From contig OOIN01000004.1 in assembly GCA_900323505.1 (NCBI GenBank), positions 744,001 to 808,000 on the forward strand: DNA of 64,000 nucleotides, given 5' to 3'. The notes below the pieces were generated by a model. That model was not told where the DNA came from, did no database searches, and was given only the letters and a program-made list of their open reading frames with translations. The position numbers were made by a program, and so were the translations under genes. The stretch is from Ustilago trichophora. Lineage: Eukaryota; Basidiomycota; Ustilaginomycetes; Ustilaginales; Ustilaginaceae. Of this stretch, positions 39,089 to 48,373 are shown piece by piece; position 1 is the stretch's first letter; each line of letters starts with the position of its first letter.

Positions 39089-40276
39089 ATGCCGACCTCG
39101 CATCCGCATCGAGCGAGGTATGCACCGTTGCGGCACGACACCACTTCTACCGGTCAAAGTTCAACCGGATACTCGTCCCACATCCGCACTGCGTATCTTC
39201 AAACCCGTTCCTACCTCGACCGAACAAGAAACGCCTTTCTCGCACTGCCTCGAGAGCAGCGATACATGCTCTACCTTGTGCTCGGCGTCAAGTTTCTCAT
39301 CTTGGCAATCGTCGTTTACATTGGACCCGAGGCAATGTTTGATGCCACCGCCAAGCTTGCCATCTGGTTTGGAACAAAATCTTTTGGCGCCGTCTTGCTC
39401 ATTGCTTTGGTGGTCATTGTGAGTTTCCCGCCTCTTGTCGGATATGGAACTTGTATTACTCTGTTTGGATTGGGTTGGGGTGTACATGCCGATGCCACAT
39501 CTTCACATCCACAACTCAATGGTAACCTACTTGAAGCGTGGCTTCTCGCTTCAACAGCCTGTCTCCTCGGTGCCACTGTATCCTTTAGCGTTTTACGATT
39601 CCTGATTATCCATCATTCGAAACGCGTCTCTTGGATCAGTTCCACCTTAAACGATCCTAAATACGTCGCTCTATCCACCGCCGTTCGTCAACGTGGACTT
39701 TTCATGGCAATTCTTATCCGCTTTTGCCCTTTCCCATTCGCCTATTCCAATCTTTTCTTTGCCAGTCTAGTCGATGCGGTCTCTTTGAAACATTTCTTGA
39801 CAGCTACCGCTTTAATCACTCCGAAACTTTTCTTACATGTTTGGTTGGGAACAAGAATGTTTCAATTGATGGATAGAGAGCAACGTGCACATTTGGATGG
39901 TTGGGCCAAAGCTTTCAATGTAGTGTACATCGCAGTCGGTTCGATTGTAGGTGTAGCGACAGGATGGATTGTTTGGAACGAGACAAACAAAATTCTAGAG
40001 TCAATCCAGAGAGAACAACAACAACAACTAGATCAACCAGATAGACACACTTCGGGTAGCAGCACCAACAGCACCAATCGCGAATCGCAACAACAGCACA
40101 GGACTTTCAACTTGCCCTACTCTGATGCACCAGAAACAGGCAAAACAGTGGCAGAGCAAGCTACATCACCATTCATTCTCGACTTTGACGAGGATGCCGA
40201 TGCCGATGAGGTCAAAGACCAGGTCAACCACAATTCCACAGATTCTGCTGCTATAAAGTATCTTCTTCCTCGATGA
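39089..40276 (+). CDS. TVP38: TVP38/TMEM64 family membrane protein (VTT/DedA-type fold)
   Basis: 395 aa, ATG 39089-39091, stop before 40277. Hydrophobic segments lie at about 61-79, 100-120, 148-175, 205-226, 236-256 and 277-296. Family hallmarks are PPLVGYGTCITLFGLGWG in the first re-entrant region, RQRGLFMAILIRFCPFPFAYSN (with the conserved Arg before the Pro pair), and LTATALITPKLFLHVWLGTR. These mark the VTT domain shared with yeast Tvp38, a Golgi/late-endosome protein, and with the TMEM41B/VMP1 lipid scramblases. A scramblase role for this member is inference. The N-tail (about 60 aa) and the Gln-rich, acidic C-tail (from about 305) are cytosolic and disordered. The gene meets the transporter gene tail-to-tail with only 125 nt between stops. 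Confidence 0.88.
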   Translation: MPTSHPHRARYAPLRHDTTSTGQSSTGYSSHIRTAYLQTRSYLDRTRNAFLALPREQRYMLYLVLGVKFLILAIVVYIGPEAMFDATAKLAIWFGTKSFGAVLLIALVVIVSFPPLVGYGTCITLFGLGWGVHADATSSHPQLNGNLLEAWLLASTACLLGATVSFSVLRFLIIHHSKRVSWISSTLNDPKYVALSTAVRQRGLFMAILIRFCPFPFAYSNLFFASLVDAVSLKHFLTATALITPKLFLHVWLGTRMFQLMDREQRAHLDGWAKAFNVVYIAVGSIVGVATGWIVWNETNKILESIQREQQQQLDQPDRHTSGSSTNSTNRESQQQHRTFNLPYSDAPETGKTVAEQATSPFILDFDEDADADEVKDQVNHNSTDSAAIKYLLPR

Positions 40277-40401
40277 ATTCATTCTTTAGACTCACTTAGA
40301 GATTCATAATGGCAAATCATGCTCATACGACGCAGAATCTCCGCTTTTGTGCAAGTCTGCACATGAAGTTACAATTCGATACAGACTGTGCATCGTCTAC
40401 A

Positions 40402-42297
40402 TTATTCGCTGTCCTCAGCCAAAGGCAACACCTGATACACCTCGCTTCTTCCATCCCTCGCCATTCGGCCAACATCGCTCAAGCTGACTCCCGCCATCTC
40501 GGGCAACTGCCAATACGTAAACCCGCAACTTAGCGCCGAAACCACGCTAAAGACCCCAAAGCACCCCTGTGGCTTGATCAATTTCACCATGTGCAAAAAT
40601 GTTGCCGAGACCAACAGATTCGTACTCCAATTTGTAGCCGTCGCCAGGCCAGCTCCCAGGCCTCTCACCTGACCCGAAAAGATTTCCGACTGGATCAGCC
40701 ACGGTATAATACCCAATCCGAGAGCGTAGCTCAAAGTGAAGAGGACCATAAAGATGAGGGTCCAGTAGGGCCACGCTGAGGTGATGCTGGTTTGCCAAGA
40801 TTCGGAAGGTGTGCCAGATACAGGTCCAAGGTCGATCTGGCTGAATCCGATAGCGACGAGCGAGAGGAAGCAGGCCATAGCTGCGGTTGTGTAGAGCAGG
40901 AGTTTGCGACGTCCCCATCCATCGATATAGCGCATGGCGATCATTGTGCCGATGAAGTTGGCAACGGCGATACTGAGTGCGGCTGCGTTAGGATTGGCTG
41001 TAAAGTTGGCCATCAGAAGTAGACGCGAGGAAAAGTACATGAGCGAGTTGAAGCCTGTCCATGCAATCAAGCAGAGTAGAGCAAAGAGTAAAGAGCATAG
41101 AGGATCAGTGAATCTGTTACATCGTTCAGCCTCAAGCGGCAACCTCAACATTAATGAGGCAATTGCAATCTTACCTGTTGCTTGTTGAAAAAACTGCAAG
41201 CCGCAAGCAATCAACAGCGCCCGCCGGTGTGTTGGGTCGTGCAAAAGCATATTGAGCTTGCTCTTCACTTGAGTTGTGCGTTGGCGTGCGGAAGAGGTGA
41301 GTTGTGCGGGAGCTGCTGCGATTCTGTCAAATGTTGTTTGCAGATCGCTTCCTGTGTTTCCGTCCTCTTCTGTGCGGCGATCTATTGAAGGCGCTGCGTC
41401 TGGATCGACATCTTCGCGTTGAGTTGCGCCATCCATGCTGCGAGCGATGCGGTCAATCTCGTTGTCGATCATGCGGACGCTTGCGTGTGGATAGATGCGC
41501 TGCAGTACTCGACGGGCTCGAATGATGCGACCCTTTGCTACGAGCCAGCGAGGTGATTCGTCAAGGTAGATCATGCCGACAAGCTGGAAGATGGCGGGTA
41601 TACCACCAGCTAGCACCATCCACCTCCATCCATGAGGCAGATTGTAAAATGCTGCATCGATGAGGTAAGCAATGACCTGTCCACCTGTAACTAGCAGACT
41701 GTTGATTCCGACAATTCGGCCGCGCACGTTTGTGGGCGCTACTTCAGCAAGGTATGTGGGTACGACCATGCTCGCCATGCCTACACCGAGGCCGACAAGT
41801 ACCCTGCCCAAGACGAGCTCCTTCAGTACTTGCGATGCGGCTTGTTCCAGCGCCCCGAGAAGGAAGAGAACACCAGAAGCTACCATGACCTTTTTACGGC
41901 CTAGCCAGTCAGCCATCCTCCCTGCGATAATGGATCCGAAAATAGCACCGACCGTCGTCGCGCTAACAATCAGCTCTTGCTCCCCCTCGCTGAGTTCATG
42001 CCCTAAATCGGCATGTATTGCGACGAGCATACCAGAGGCAATACCCGTATCCCAACCAAATTGTAGTGAGCATAGACAGGCCACCCCAGTAAGCCGTGCG
42101 AGGTAGCTCGCCGAACTGAGCTCCGAATCATCCAATGCACTGAGATTGTCCTCGTCGTCTCTGTCATCTTCTTCGTCTGCTGCCGAGCGAAGAGGATTGA
42201 AACGATCCAAATCACTGAGCAGGTCAGTTTTCCTTGCGCTCTCACCGCCATTGGTCTCAGCAGTTGGGTCAACAGCAGCACTAGTCGGGTCCGTCAT
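40402..42297 (-). CDS. ITR1: ITR-type myo-inositol/sugar transporter (MFS), one intron
   Basis: Exons 42297-41175 and 41054-40402 with a 120-nt intron (donor GTAAGATT, acceptor GGACAG), giving 591 aa. Splicing yields the family motif QQATGFNSLMYFS; the unspliced frame stays open and would insert 40 residues there. Twelve membrane segments fit an MFS sugar porter: DTGIASGML in TM1, GRMADWLGRKK between TM2 and TM3, ESPRWL-type (DESPRWLVAKGR) after TM6, a long cytosolic loop, DGWGRRK, and PWLIQSEIF in TM10. The DTGIASG and overall spacing recall yeast Itr1/Itr2 (584/609 aa), proton-coupled inositol uptake; another polyol or sugar is possible. The start MTDPTSAAVD gives the usual tail length. The frame is open upstream to an ATG at 42723, which would add 142 residues that look partly like leader. 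Confidence 0.85.
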   Translation of the reverse strand: MTDPTSAAVDPTAETNGGESARKTDLLSDLDRFNPLRSAADEEDDRDDEDNLSALDDSELSSASYLARLTGVACLCSLQFGWDTGIASGMLVAIHADLGHELSEGEQELIVSATTVGAIFGSIIAGRMADWLGRKKVMVASGVLFLLGALEQAASQVLKELVLGRVLVGLGVGMASMVVPTYLAEVAPTNVRGRIVGINSLLVTGGQVIAYLIDAAFYNLPHGWRWMVLAGGIPAIFQLVGMIYLDESPRWLVAKGRIIRARRVLQRIYPHASVRMIDNEIDRIARSMDGATQREDVDPDAAPSIDRRTEEDGNTGSDLQTTFDRIAAAPAQLTSSARQRTTQVKSKLNMLLHDPTHRRALLIACGLQFFQQATGKIAIASLMLRLPLEAERCNRFTDPLCSLLFALLCLIAWTGFNSLMYFSSRLLLMANFTANPNAAALSIAVANFIGTMIAMRYIDGWGRRKLLLYTTAAMACFLSLVAIGFSQIDLGPVSGTPSESWQTSITSAWPYWTLIFMVLFTLSYALGLGIIPWLIQSEIFSGQVRGLGAGLATATNWSTNLLVSATFLHMVKLIKPQGCFGVFSVVSALSCGFTYWQLPEMAGVSLSDVGRMARDGRSEVYQVLPLAEDSE

Positions 42298-43015
42298 CCT
42301 TGTACCCCCCAAGCCTTTTGAACGATTGACCTTTATCTGCCCTTGTTCAGTAGTCTCGTTCGCAGATGTTGAGAACGTATCAAGCTCAAAATTCGAATCA
42401 AAAGAATCAAAAGATGTCGGAGAAGAAATGCGAAATGAGGGTAGTGGCGACGGGCCCGCCCGCCGCTTGTCTTTGGATGTTGTCGGCGGAATGATGGAGG
42501 AGGGCTCTGCGGTGCTATGTTGGCATCTGTTGCAATTAGAATTGGTGTATTCGTTGCAGTGAAGATTGCTGTAAAGCAGTAGCTTGAGACGTTGCGATGG
42601 TGGAATGTGCTTGACTGTAGGGGTGATGATGTCCAAAGGAGAGACGTTGCTCAGACCTCGAATGCCATGACGAACCAGCTGAAGCAAGCCGAGGAGTAGA
42701 CATGGACCCTGCGTTTTGAGCATTTAACCTCCACACCCAGACCCACACGCGGCTTTGAACCTCTCACAAGCGCCACGCGGTATAACAATGATAAAGCCCA
42801 CCAAACCAAGAAGCTTCTCAGAAATTCATTTTTGAAAAATCCCGGTACATGAAATACGCGTCCCTTCACATATACATGGCTGCACATCGCACAAAAACGA
42901 AACCATCATATCGCAGCATCCGCCTAATAAACCATGCCTCAAACTTCGACAGGGTGTTTTCCTGGTCGTAGACTACTCGAAAATGCCAAAAAAAAAGGCC
43001 AAAAAAATTTTCCGA
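42298..43015. promoter_or_regulatory. Upstream region of the transporter gene and tRNA 3' flank
   Basis: The stretch 42298-42723 is open in the transporter frame and could be either an N-terminal extension or leader. Beyond it are A/T-rich DNA and the Pol III terminator runs of the tRNA gene near 43001. Confidence 0.4.
43001..43007 (-). terminator. Pol III terminator of tRNA-Arg
   Basis: Seven T on the minus strand lie 8 nt past the tRNA 3' end, with a second T9 run a little further (42988-42996). Runs of four or more T end Pol III transcription. Confidence 0.8.
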
Positions 43016-43126
43016 GGCGACGGCGGGACTCGAACCCGCAGCCTTAGAGTTATTTTTCAAAGGGGATTCCCCCCTTTCATTTGATTGTTTAGAAGCTCTA
43101 TGCGCTAGCCATTGCGCCACGACGCC
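43016..43126 (-). tRNA. tRNA-Arg (anticodon UCU) with 39-nt intron
   Basis: On the minus strand the 72-nt mature tRNA folds as follows: acceptor GGCGTCG with CGTCGCC (one U-U mismatch at pair 5-68), D stem GCGC/GCGC, anticodon stem TAGAG/CTCTA with loop C-T-TCT-A-A, T arm GCGGG-TTCGAGT-CCCGC. The anticodon TCT is at 43093-43091, so it reads AGA (and possibly AGG) as Arg. The intron (43089-43051) sits at the standard 37/38 site; it contains a hairpin, AAAGGGG pairing with CCCCTTT around a 5-nt loop. A box (TGGCGCAATGG) and B box (GGTTCGAGTCC) are present, followed by T-runs. Confidence 0.95.
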
Positions 43127-43370
43127 GACTGTTGCCATCCATCCATGTGGTTGCATATATATTTCATCTACCCCAACCTTGTTTCTGGTGGTTCGTGGCT
43201 TTTTTCTTGGCTTCATCATCTCCTCCTCGTTTTGTCATAGGTCAAACAATCTGCATTGACACAAGCGGATGAGCGTGAATTAGGATCTCAAGTGATTTGA
43301 TGATGACATGCAAGTGGGAGCGGTTGATTTCTATCATAGTGCGTTGGTTGAGATGTATGGAAAATCGCAC

Positions 43371-46064
43371 CTAACCGCGGCCGAACCAACCGCCGAGCCA
43401 GCCCTTCTTCTTGGCAGCAGCCTCAGCCTCAGCTCGGGCCTCTTCCTCCTCAGCGATTGCATTGCTTGGGTCGTAAGCCAGCGAGACCTCTCCAGCCTCT
43501 TCCTCGTCGTCATCTTCCTGGTCCTCAAAGTGCTCGGCTTCCTCTTTGTCCTCCTCCTCAACGTGCTGGACCGGTTCGGGCTGCTTGGTTGCAGCTGGCT
43601 GAGCTCGAGGCGCCTCTTTGACGGGCTGAGGAGTGGCAGCAGCAGGCTTAGACTTGGCAGGTGCTTTGGCAGCCTTAGCCTTTGGCTTGGGTTTGGAGAC
43701 AGGAACGAAGCTGTCCTGTTGTTCCTGCTCGTACTCAGCCTTGACGTCCTCGGGTACGCGCTGAGCTTCTTGGAGCGAAACGGGATCAAAGTCGATGTAC
43801 TTGCGAGCGAGTTCCTGCAGAGCCTGACCAGCACGGGAGTCCGACATGGCCGAAGCTCCTTTGCCCTTGCCTTGCGACTTGGTCTTGTTGGATCCACGTT
43901 GCACTTTGAGAAGCGACTTTTGCACACCTCGCTTCAGGCTGGCAAGCACCTCATCAGAGTGGTCAAAGACGGCATCGGAACCGCTGCTAGACTTGAGACG
44001 GGGTGGGAAATCGGCATCCTCCTCATCGACGTCCTCGGCCAGATCGGCAGCCTGACGAGCCTGTCGAATGTAGAGCTGGGCTCGAGTGAGCAGCAGAACT
44101 GCTTCGGCATGAGCACCCGAGAGGGAGAAGGCACGAGCAAGGTGACGCAGGATCTCGCTTCGGAACCAGGCAGCCTTGGCCTCGACGAGGCTCGAAACAT
44201 CCGGCTCAGACTCGATGAGCGCGATAGAGCCCATGGCGACCAGACTGGTCTCGGCAGCATCGAGCAGTCTGGCGAGCGAAGGCACAGCTCGAGCACCACG
44301 GCGTTTCGACTTTTGCGCAGCAATAGCACGAGCTCGGTTCTCGCGTGCCAGGGACTGGCGAGTGCGAAGCTTTCTGGTACCGCTTCTGGCCGGCTTGCGA
44401 GCGTGGGAGCTTGCAGCAGAGCGTGGCTTCTTGGCACGCGAGCCGATTGACTTCTTGCGAGGCGTGGCCTTCTTGGCGGCGATAGCTTCGTCAAGCTTTT
44501 GCTGCTTGCCTTTGCTTCTCTTGGTGCGCTTCTGAGAGGCAGAGCCATTGTTGCTCCCACTCTTGCCCTTGAGACGGCCTTCGACGCTCGACATGGCACG
44601 CTTCTCACGCTTCTCGGCACGTCGCTCAACCTCAGCGACAAGGCGCAGATTGCGCCAGATGCGGAGAGCAAGCAGTCGGTAGAAGATAAAGTCGTGGGCG
44701 GTCTGCAGATCTTTGCTGGCGGTCTCATACCTGGCCGAGTGACTCTTGGAGAGGGCCTCGGCATTGTCCTCGACCAACTTACGAGCGACGTCCTCGGCAT
44801 CGGTGAAGGCGCTGAGAGCGCGGTCGAAGGGATCAAGCTCGGTGCGGCCGGCCTTGCCCAGTCGCACAGTCGAGGTGGAAGCAGTGCGAGAACCATCGGC
44901 GGACGACTCACCCTGCGCAATTTCGCGCTTCTTTGCCTTGCGCTGAGCGTGCGAGAGACGGATACGCTTGCCATCTTTCTTGTCCGAAGCGGCCGCATTG
45001 CTCTTGCGGATAGCAGCATCGGCGTCGCGGTCACCGACAGCCTCGACCATGACTGAATCTCGAAGTGCGGCTTCCTCGGACTGTGCCGAAACGATCGTGT
45101 CGAGCAATTCGGGATTGCGAACGGGGATCTGGTGGCCGTGCCAGCTGAGAGAGAGGGCTTGCTTCTGTCCAGCTCCAGCCTTGGCCTTGGCTGCGGTGAG
45201 CTCCTCGACGAGCTGAGGATACTCGGACAGGACCTGCTGGTACACCTCGGGGGTGGCGGTGGAAGCAGCAATCTTGTCCATGTCCTGCTCGGAGTTGCCG
45301 AGCTGGTAAGCAGCGTAGCGCATCTGGGCCTCGCCGGCATCGACGAAGCTGTTGGCGAGGGCTTCGGCACGGCTGGTGGGGCTGTTGGCGGCGATGGCGT
45401 GGAGCAAGTTGCGGCCAACGGACAACATCTGCAGGGCTTTTTCCCACTGAGAGCGGTCGAATGCGGTGGTGGCTTTGATGATGAGCAGGTAAGCAGCGGT
45501 CTCGGCACGCGAATAGACGTCGAAGCGAGCAGAAAGCGCTTGGGCGAGCTGGTGCAGAGAGGTGGACCACTGCTCGGCACGTCGAAGCCTTGAAATGCCG
45601 CGCTTGCGGAGCTGAGGGTTGGAGTCGTCATCGAAGGCCTCAGATCGGAGCTCCTGGGAGTAGGCCCATGCTCGTTCGGCCTCGAAGAGGAGGAGGTGGG
45701 CGGGGCGGGCGTCGTCGACCTGAGCAATGTCGAGCTTCTTGGCGGTGAAAACGTTGCCGTGGCCTTTGGCGTTGGCGCTCTGAGCAGCGGCTTGCTGAGC
45801 CTTCTTGGGCTTCTTGCCTCGTGCAGCCTTAGCGGGCTTGGATTTCTTAGCCTCAGCTTTGTGCGAGCCATCGGAGTGGGTCAAAGAGAGCAGTTCGCGG
45901 AGACGGTGAACCTTGGAAGCACAGTATCGTCGGTAGCGAGCGAAGTCCTGCTGACGCATACCATGTTCGTTGCGAGCTTCGCTGATGAGTTGGAGGAGGG
46001 GGAAGGCGATGGGCTCGCCGCCTGCCTGGGACACCTGGTCCTGTTTGGAAAAGTCGACCTCCAT
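43371..46064 (-). CDS. SRP68: Signal recognition particle subunit SRP68
   Basis: 897 aa from ATG 46062-46064 (MEVDFSKQDQ); the frame is open upstream but without conserved sequence. The N-terminal RNA-binding region is recognisable: FPLLQLISEARNEHGMRQQDFARYRRYCASKVHRLRE, then ERAWAYSQELR and SRLRRAEQWSTSLHQLAQ, a helical TPR-like array. The middle (SEYPQLVEEL, HGHQIPVRNPELL) and the region HDFIFYRLLALRIWRNLRL also fit the family. SRP68 binds 7S RNA and, through its C-terminus, SRP72, in co-translational targeting to the ER. The protein is about 270 residues longer than human SRP68 (627 aa): a Lys/Arg/Ser-rich insert (about 525-590) and a long Lys/Pro/Glu-rich tail ending in KKKGWLGGWFGRG. The family call is good; the role of the added tail is unknown. 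Confidence 0.85.
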   Translation of the reverse strand: MEVDFSKQDQVSQAGGEPIAFPLLQLISEARNEHGMRQQDFARYRRYCASKVHRLRELLSLTHSDGSHKAEAKKSKPAKAARGKKPKKAQQAAAQSANAKGHGNVFTAKKLDIAQVDDARPAHLLLFEAERAWAYSQELRSEAFDDDSNPQLRKRGISRLRRAEQWSTSLHQLAQALSARFDVYSRAETAAYLLIIKATTAFDRSQWEKALQMLSVGRNLLHAIAANSPTSRAEALANSFVDAGEAQMRYAAYQLGNSEQDMDKIAASTATPEVYQQVLSEYPQLVEELTAAKAKAGAGQKQALSLSWHGHQIPVRNPELLDTIVSAQSEEAALRDSVMVEAVGDRDADAAIRKSNAAASDKKDGKRIRLSHAQRKAKKREIAQGESSADGSRTASTSTVRLGKAGRTELDPFDRALSAFTDAEDVARKLVEDNAEALSKSHSARYETASKDLQTAHDFIFYRLLALRIWRNLRLVAEVERRAEKREKRAMSSVEGRLKGKSGSNNGSASQKRTKRSKGKQQKLDEAIAAKKATPRKKSIGSRAKKPRSAASSHARKPARSGTRKLRTRQSLARENRARAIAAQKSKRRGARAVPSLARLLDAAETSLVAMGSIALIESEPDVSSLVEAKAAWFRSEILRHLARAFSLSGAHAEAVLLLTRAQLYIRQARQAADLAEDVDEEDADFPPRLKSSSGSDAVFDHSDEVLASLKRGVQKSLLKVQRGSNKTKSQGKGKGASAMSDSRAGQALQELARKYIDFDPVSLQEAQRVPEDVKAEYEQEQQDSFVPVSKPKPKAKAAKAPAKSKPAAATPQPVKEAPRAQPAATKQPEPVQHVEEEDKEEAEHFEDQEDDDEEEAGEVSLAYDPSNAIAEEEEARAEAEAAAKKKGWLGGWFGRG

Positions 46065-48373
46065 AATGTCAGGGATAGACCGGCTTTGGCACAGATGTAA
46101 GATGGTGGTGATCCGAGTCGAAGTGGGACCAGTGGAGCTGAAGAGGTCCCAGAGTTGGACTTGGTGTGAACCGATGAGACCAGCTCGTCTGACCTTTGCC
46201 AGGAAATTCGGCCGATTCAAGAGTAAATTTTTTCCACAAAACTGTTTGGATCACAGGATCAAACACATTTTATTTCAGCGCGAGTTCCGTATTCTTCTGG
46301 CACGTCCAGCTGTGCCTGACAGCTCTTGATGCCTTGGATTTTCATGAGGGGCCCTCTCACGACTGCCACTCGATTGATTTGCTCACATGTAGCACAGTAT
46401 CGCTCGAATCCCCAATAAGCATCATCATGACAGTGAGCAGAAGTATCTGGGATCTGTCCAGTATGAGATTGAGCGGGGAGTAGGCGCCAGGCTTGCACAC
46501 TGTCAAGTGCCCGAACCCATGAACCCTTTACTCGGCCGTTTCTGATACAAGCAGGTGGTGGGCAGCCCCGCATTCTTGTCAGATAGCAGCTGCCATCGTT
46601 ACTGACGAAGTGAGGGTAGCGCAGCGCAGTACCAGTGTACTGTACTATTGTGTGAACATGAAGCGAATTGATGTCTGCAACATACAGTAGCTTCAAGGCA
46701 GGGTACTGCTGGTGGTGCATGTGCGGACGGCGAATTTTGGAAGGACACGTTCTCACTTTTTCAGCACGGACCAAGGACATGCTGCCGAGCGAACGTGGGG
46801 GTCCTAAAAAATGATGCATCGAACAAAGCGCTCGTGTCACATTGTGCTCCAAGACCTTTTTTTTTCGATTTTTTTTTTTTTTTTTTTTTTTTGGCTTTCT
46901 TCTCGGGTATCCGCCGAACTCGACATTCAAATGTGCAAGCCCGACTAGCTAGCCGTTAGCTGCTGCTCCAGCCTACTTGACATGCTTTTGATAACTTTGC
47001 GCTCCATTGTACTGAGGTAATACATTGAGAAAGCGAGCTTGCAAGCCTAGAGGCGGGGCACGGCTAGTAGTGGAAAGGCCTCGTGAGCTGAGCGCCAAAG
47101 TAGCTATTAGTGCAGTACAGTACAGTACAGTACAGTACATGCGGAATGGCGTCCTCAGACAGCAATCAGAAAGGCAGCTGTGACTGCATGACATTGTGGC
47201 AAGCGGCAGGCGGTGCAGCCGATACGTCCATCCTTACCGACCAAGCCTTGTATGAATTTAGGTCCCTCTGCACGTTCCATGTTGCACACCTGCTCTGGTC
47301 GCCGTTCTCTTTCATACCCTGCCGAAATGCCTTTGTCCTCTCTTCAATGGCAACGTGAATCAACTTGATCCCGACACGGAGAGCTTTGAGCGTGAGAATA
47401 TGGCAAAAGACCTCAGAGTAGGACAGATGAAGCCAATTCTAGATATGTATTGGTTGAGAAAGCCGCTCGAGTCTATCCAAGCTGGAAGAAGGCGGGGTCC
47501 CTTACATTTCTCTTTCAGCAATCTTTGCCTCTCTCTTGGCATTTGTTGGGATCCTCTATGGCCCGCCAGGACTGTTCGATCCGGTTCTTCTCTGAGCCAT
47601 TGGGTGACTGTTGATATGACACCGTGTGAGAGGCCCATGAGTTCTGTTTGTGTACTTGTTGCGGGAGCCGAATCAAGCGCAGACTTGAGAGTGACAAGAG
47701 GAGAGAGCGGCCAGAGTATGGTTACGGCAATATGCTGAGGAGGCAGCATGTGAATAGAGTTAGGAAGAACCTATTCTTGTACAAGCTGGCTTGTGCGTGC
47801 AGCCATGAGGGGGGAGAGGTATGTGCACTTGAGCAGATGCTCTGTTGATGTCGGAAGAGCCGACTGCGTCCAAGGGGTCCACGTCGTGCATATCTGTAAA
47901 GCACACTCTTGTTGCACAGAAACGAGTGTCGCCTTTTACTTTGGCTTTTCAAGGGGACACATTGCCCATTCCCGTGGATACTGCTCTTGCCTTTTGCGAG
48001 TCTAGTACGCCACTCAAGAGGAGAGCCGTGCGCCTCCGAACCGTGCTTTGTTGCGCCTTCTCAGCTTAGAGACGTGTCTATCCTTTCAAGGAGCGGTGTC
48101 ACTCGACCCTTTAAGAAGATTGTACTCTCTGTGTTATTCTCTCTTCCTCGACCACCATCACCTCTTTGTGTTTGTCCCCTCCACTGGGCCGTGTTCAACC
48201 CAACTCTACCCCTTCACAGCTCAACGCTGCGATATCATCCTCCCATTCATCTTTTTAGCTGCTCATTGGCAGCCTCGGTATTGGCATTGGCCAGCATCCG
48301 TCAAGGATTCTACCAAATTCTTTGATCCCCACCTCCTTTCTCACACCAATCTCTGATCTGTAATTGCGACAAG
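46065..48373. promoter_or_regulatory. Divergent intergenic region SRP68 / BTA1
   Basis: This 2.3-kb region holds both promoters and no frame that I trust. It contains a long T-run (46857-46892, interrupted once by CGA), an AGTAC pentamer array (47114-47142), a TGTACTGTACT motif near 46637, and a C/T-rich leader-like stretch before BTA1 (48120-48350). Short frames near 47110-47738 are Trp/Cys/Arg-rich and look accidental. Confidence 0.45.
47114..47142. repeat. AGTAC pentamer array
   Basis: Five to six tandem AGTAC units. This is the same unit, read on the opposite strand, as the GTACT array at 24256, and lies in intergenic DNA. Confidence 0.9.

Noticed and set aside
42866..43219. 117-codon frame covering the tRNA gene
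   Set aside because: The DNA is fully explained by tRNA-Arg with its intron and Pol III terminators.
43934..45871. 645-codon frame overlapping SRP68 on the same strand
   Set aside because: It is an out-of-frame reading of SRP68, rich in Ser/Arg/Pro, with no domain.
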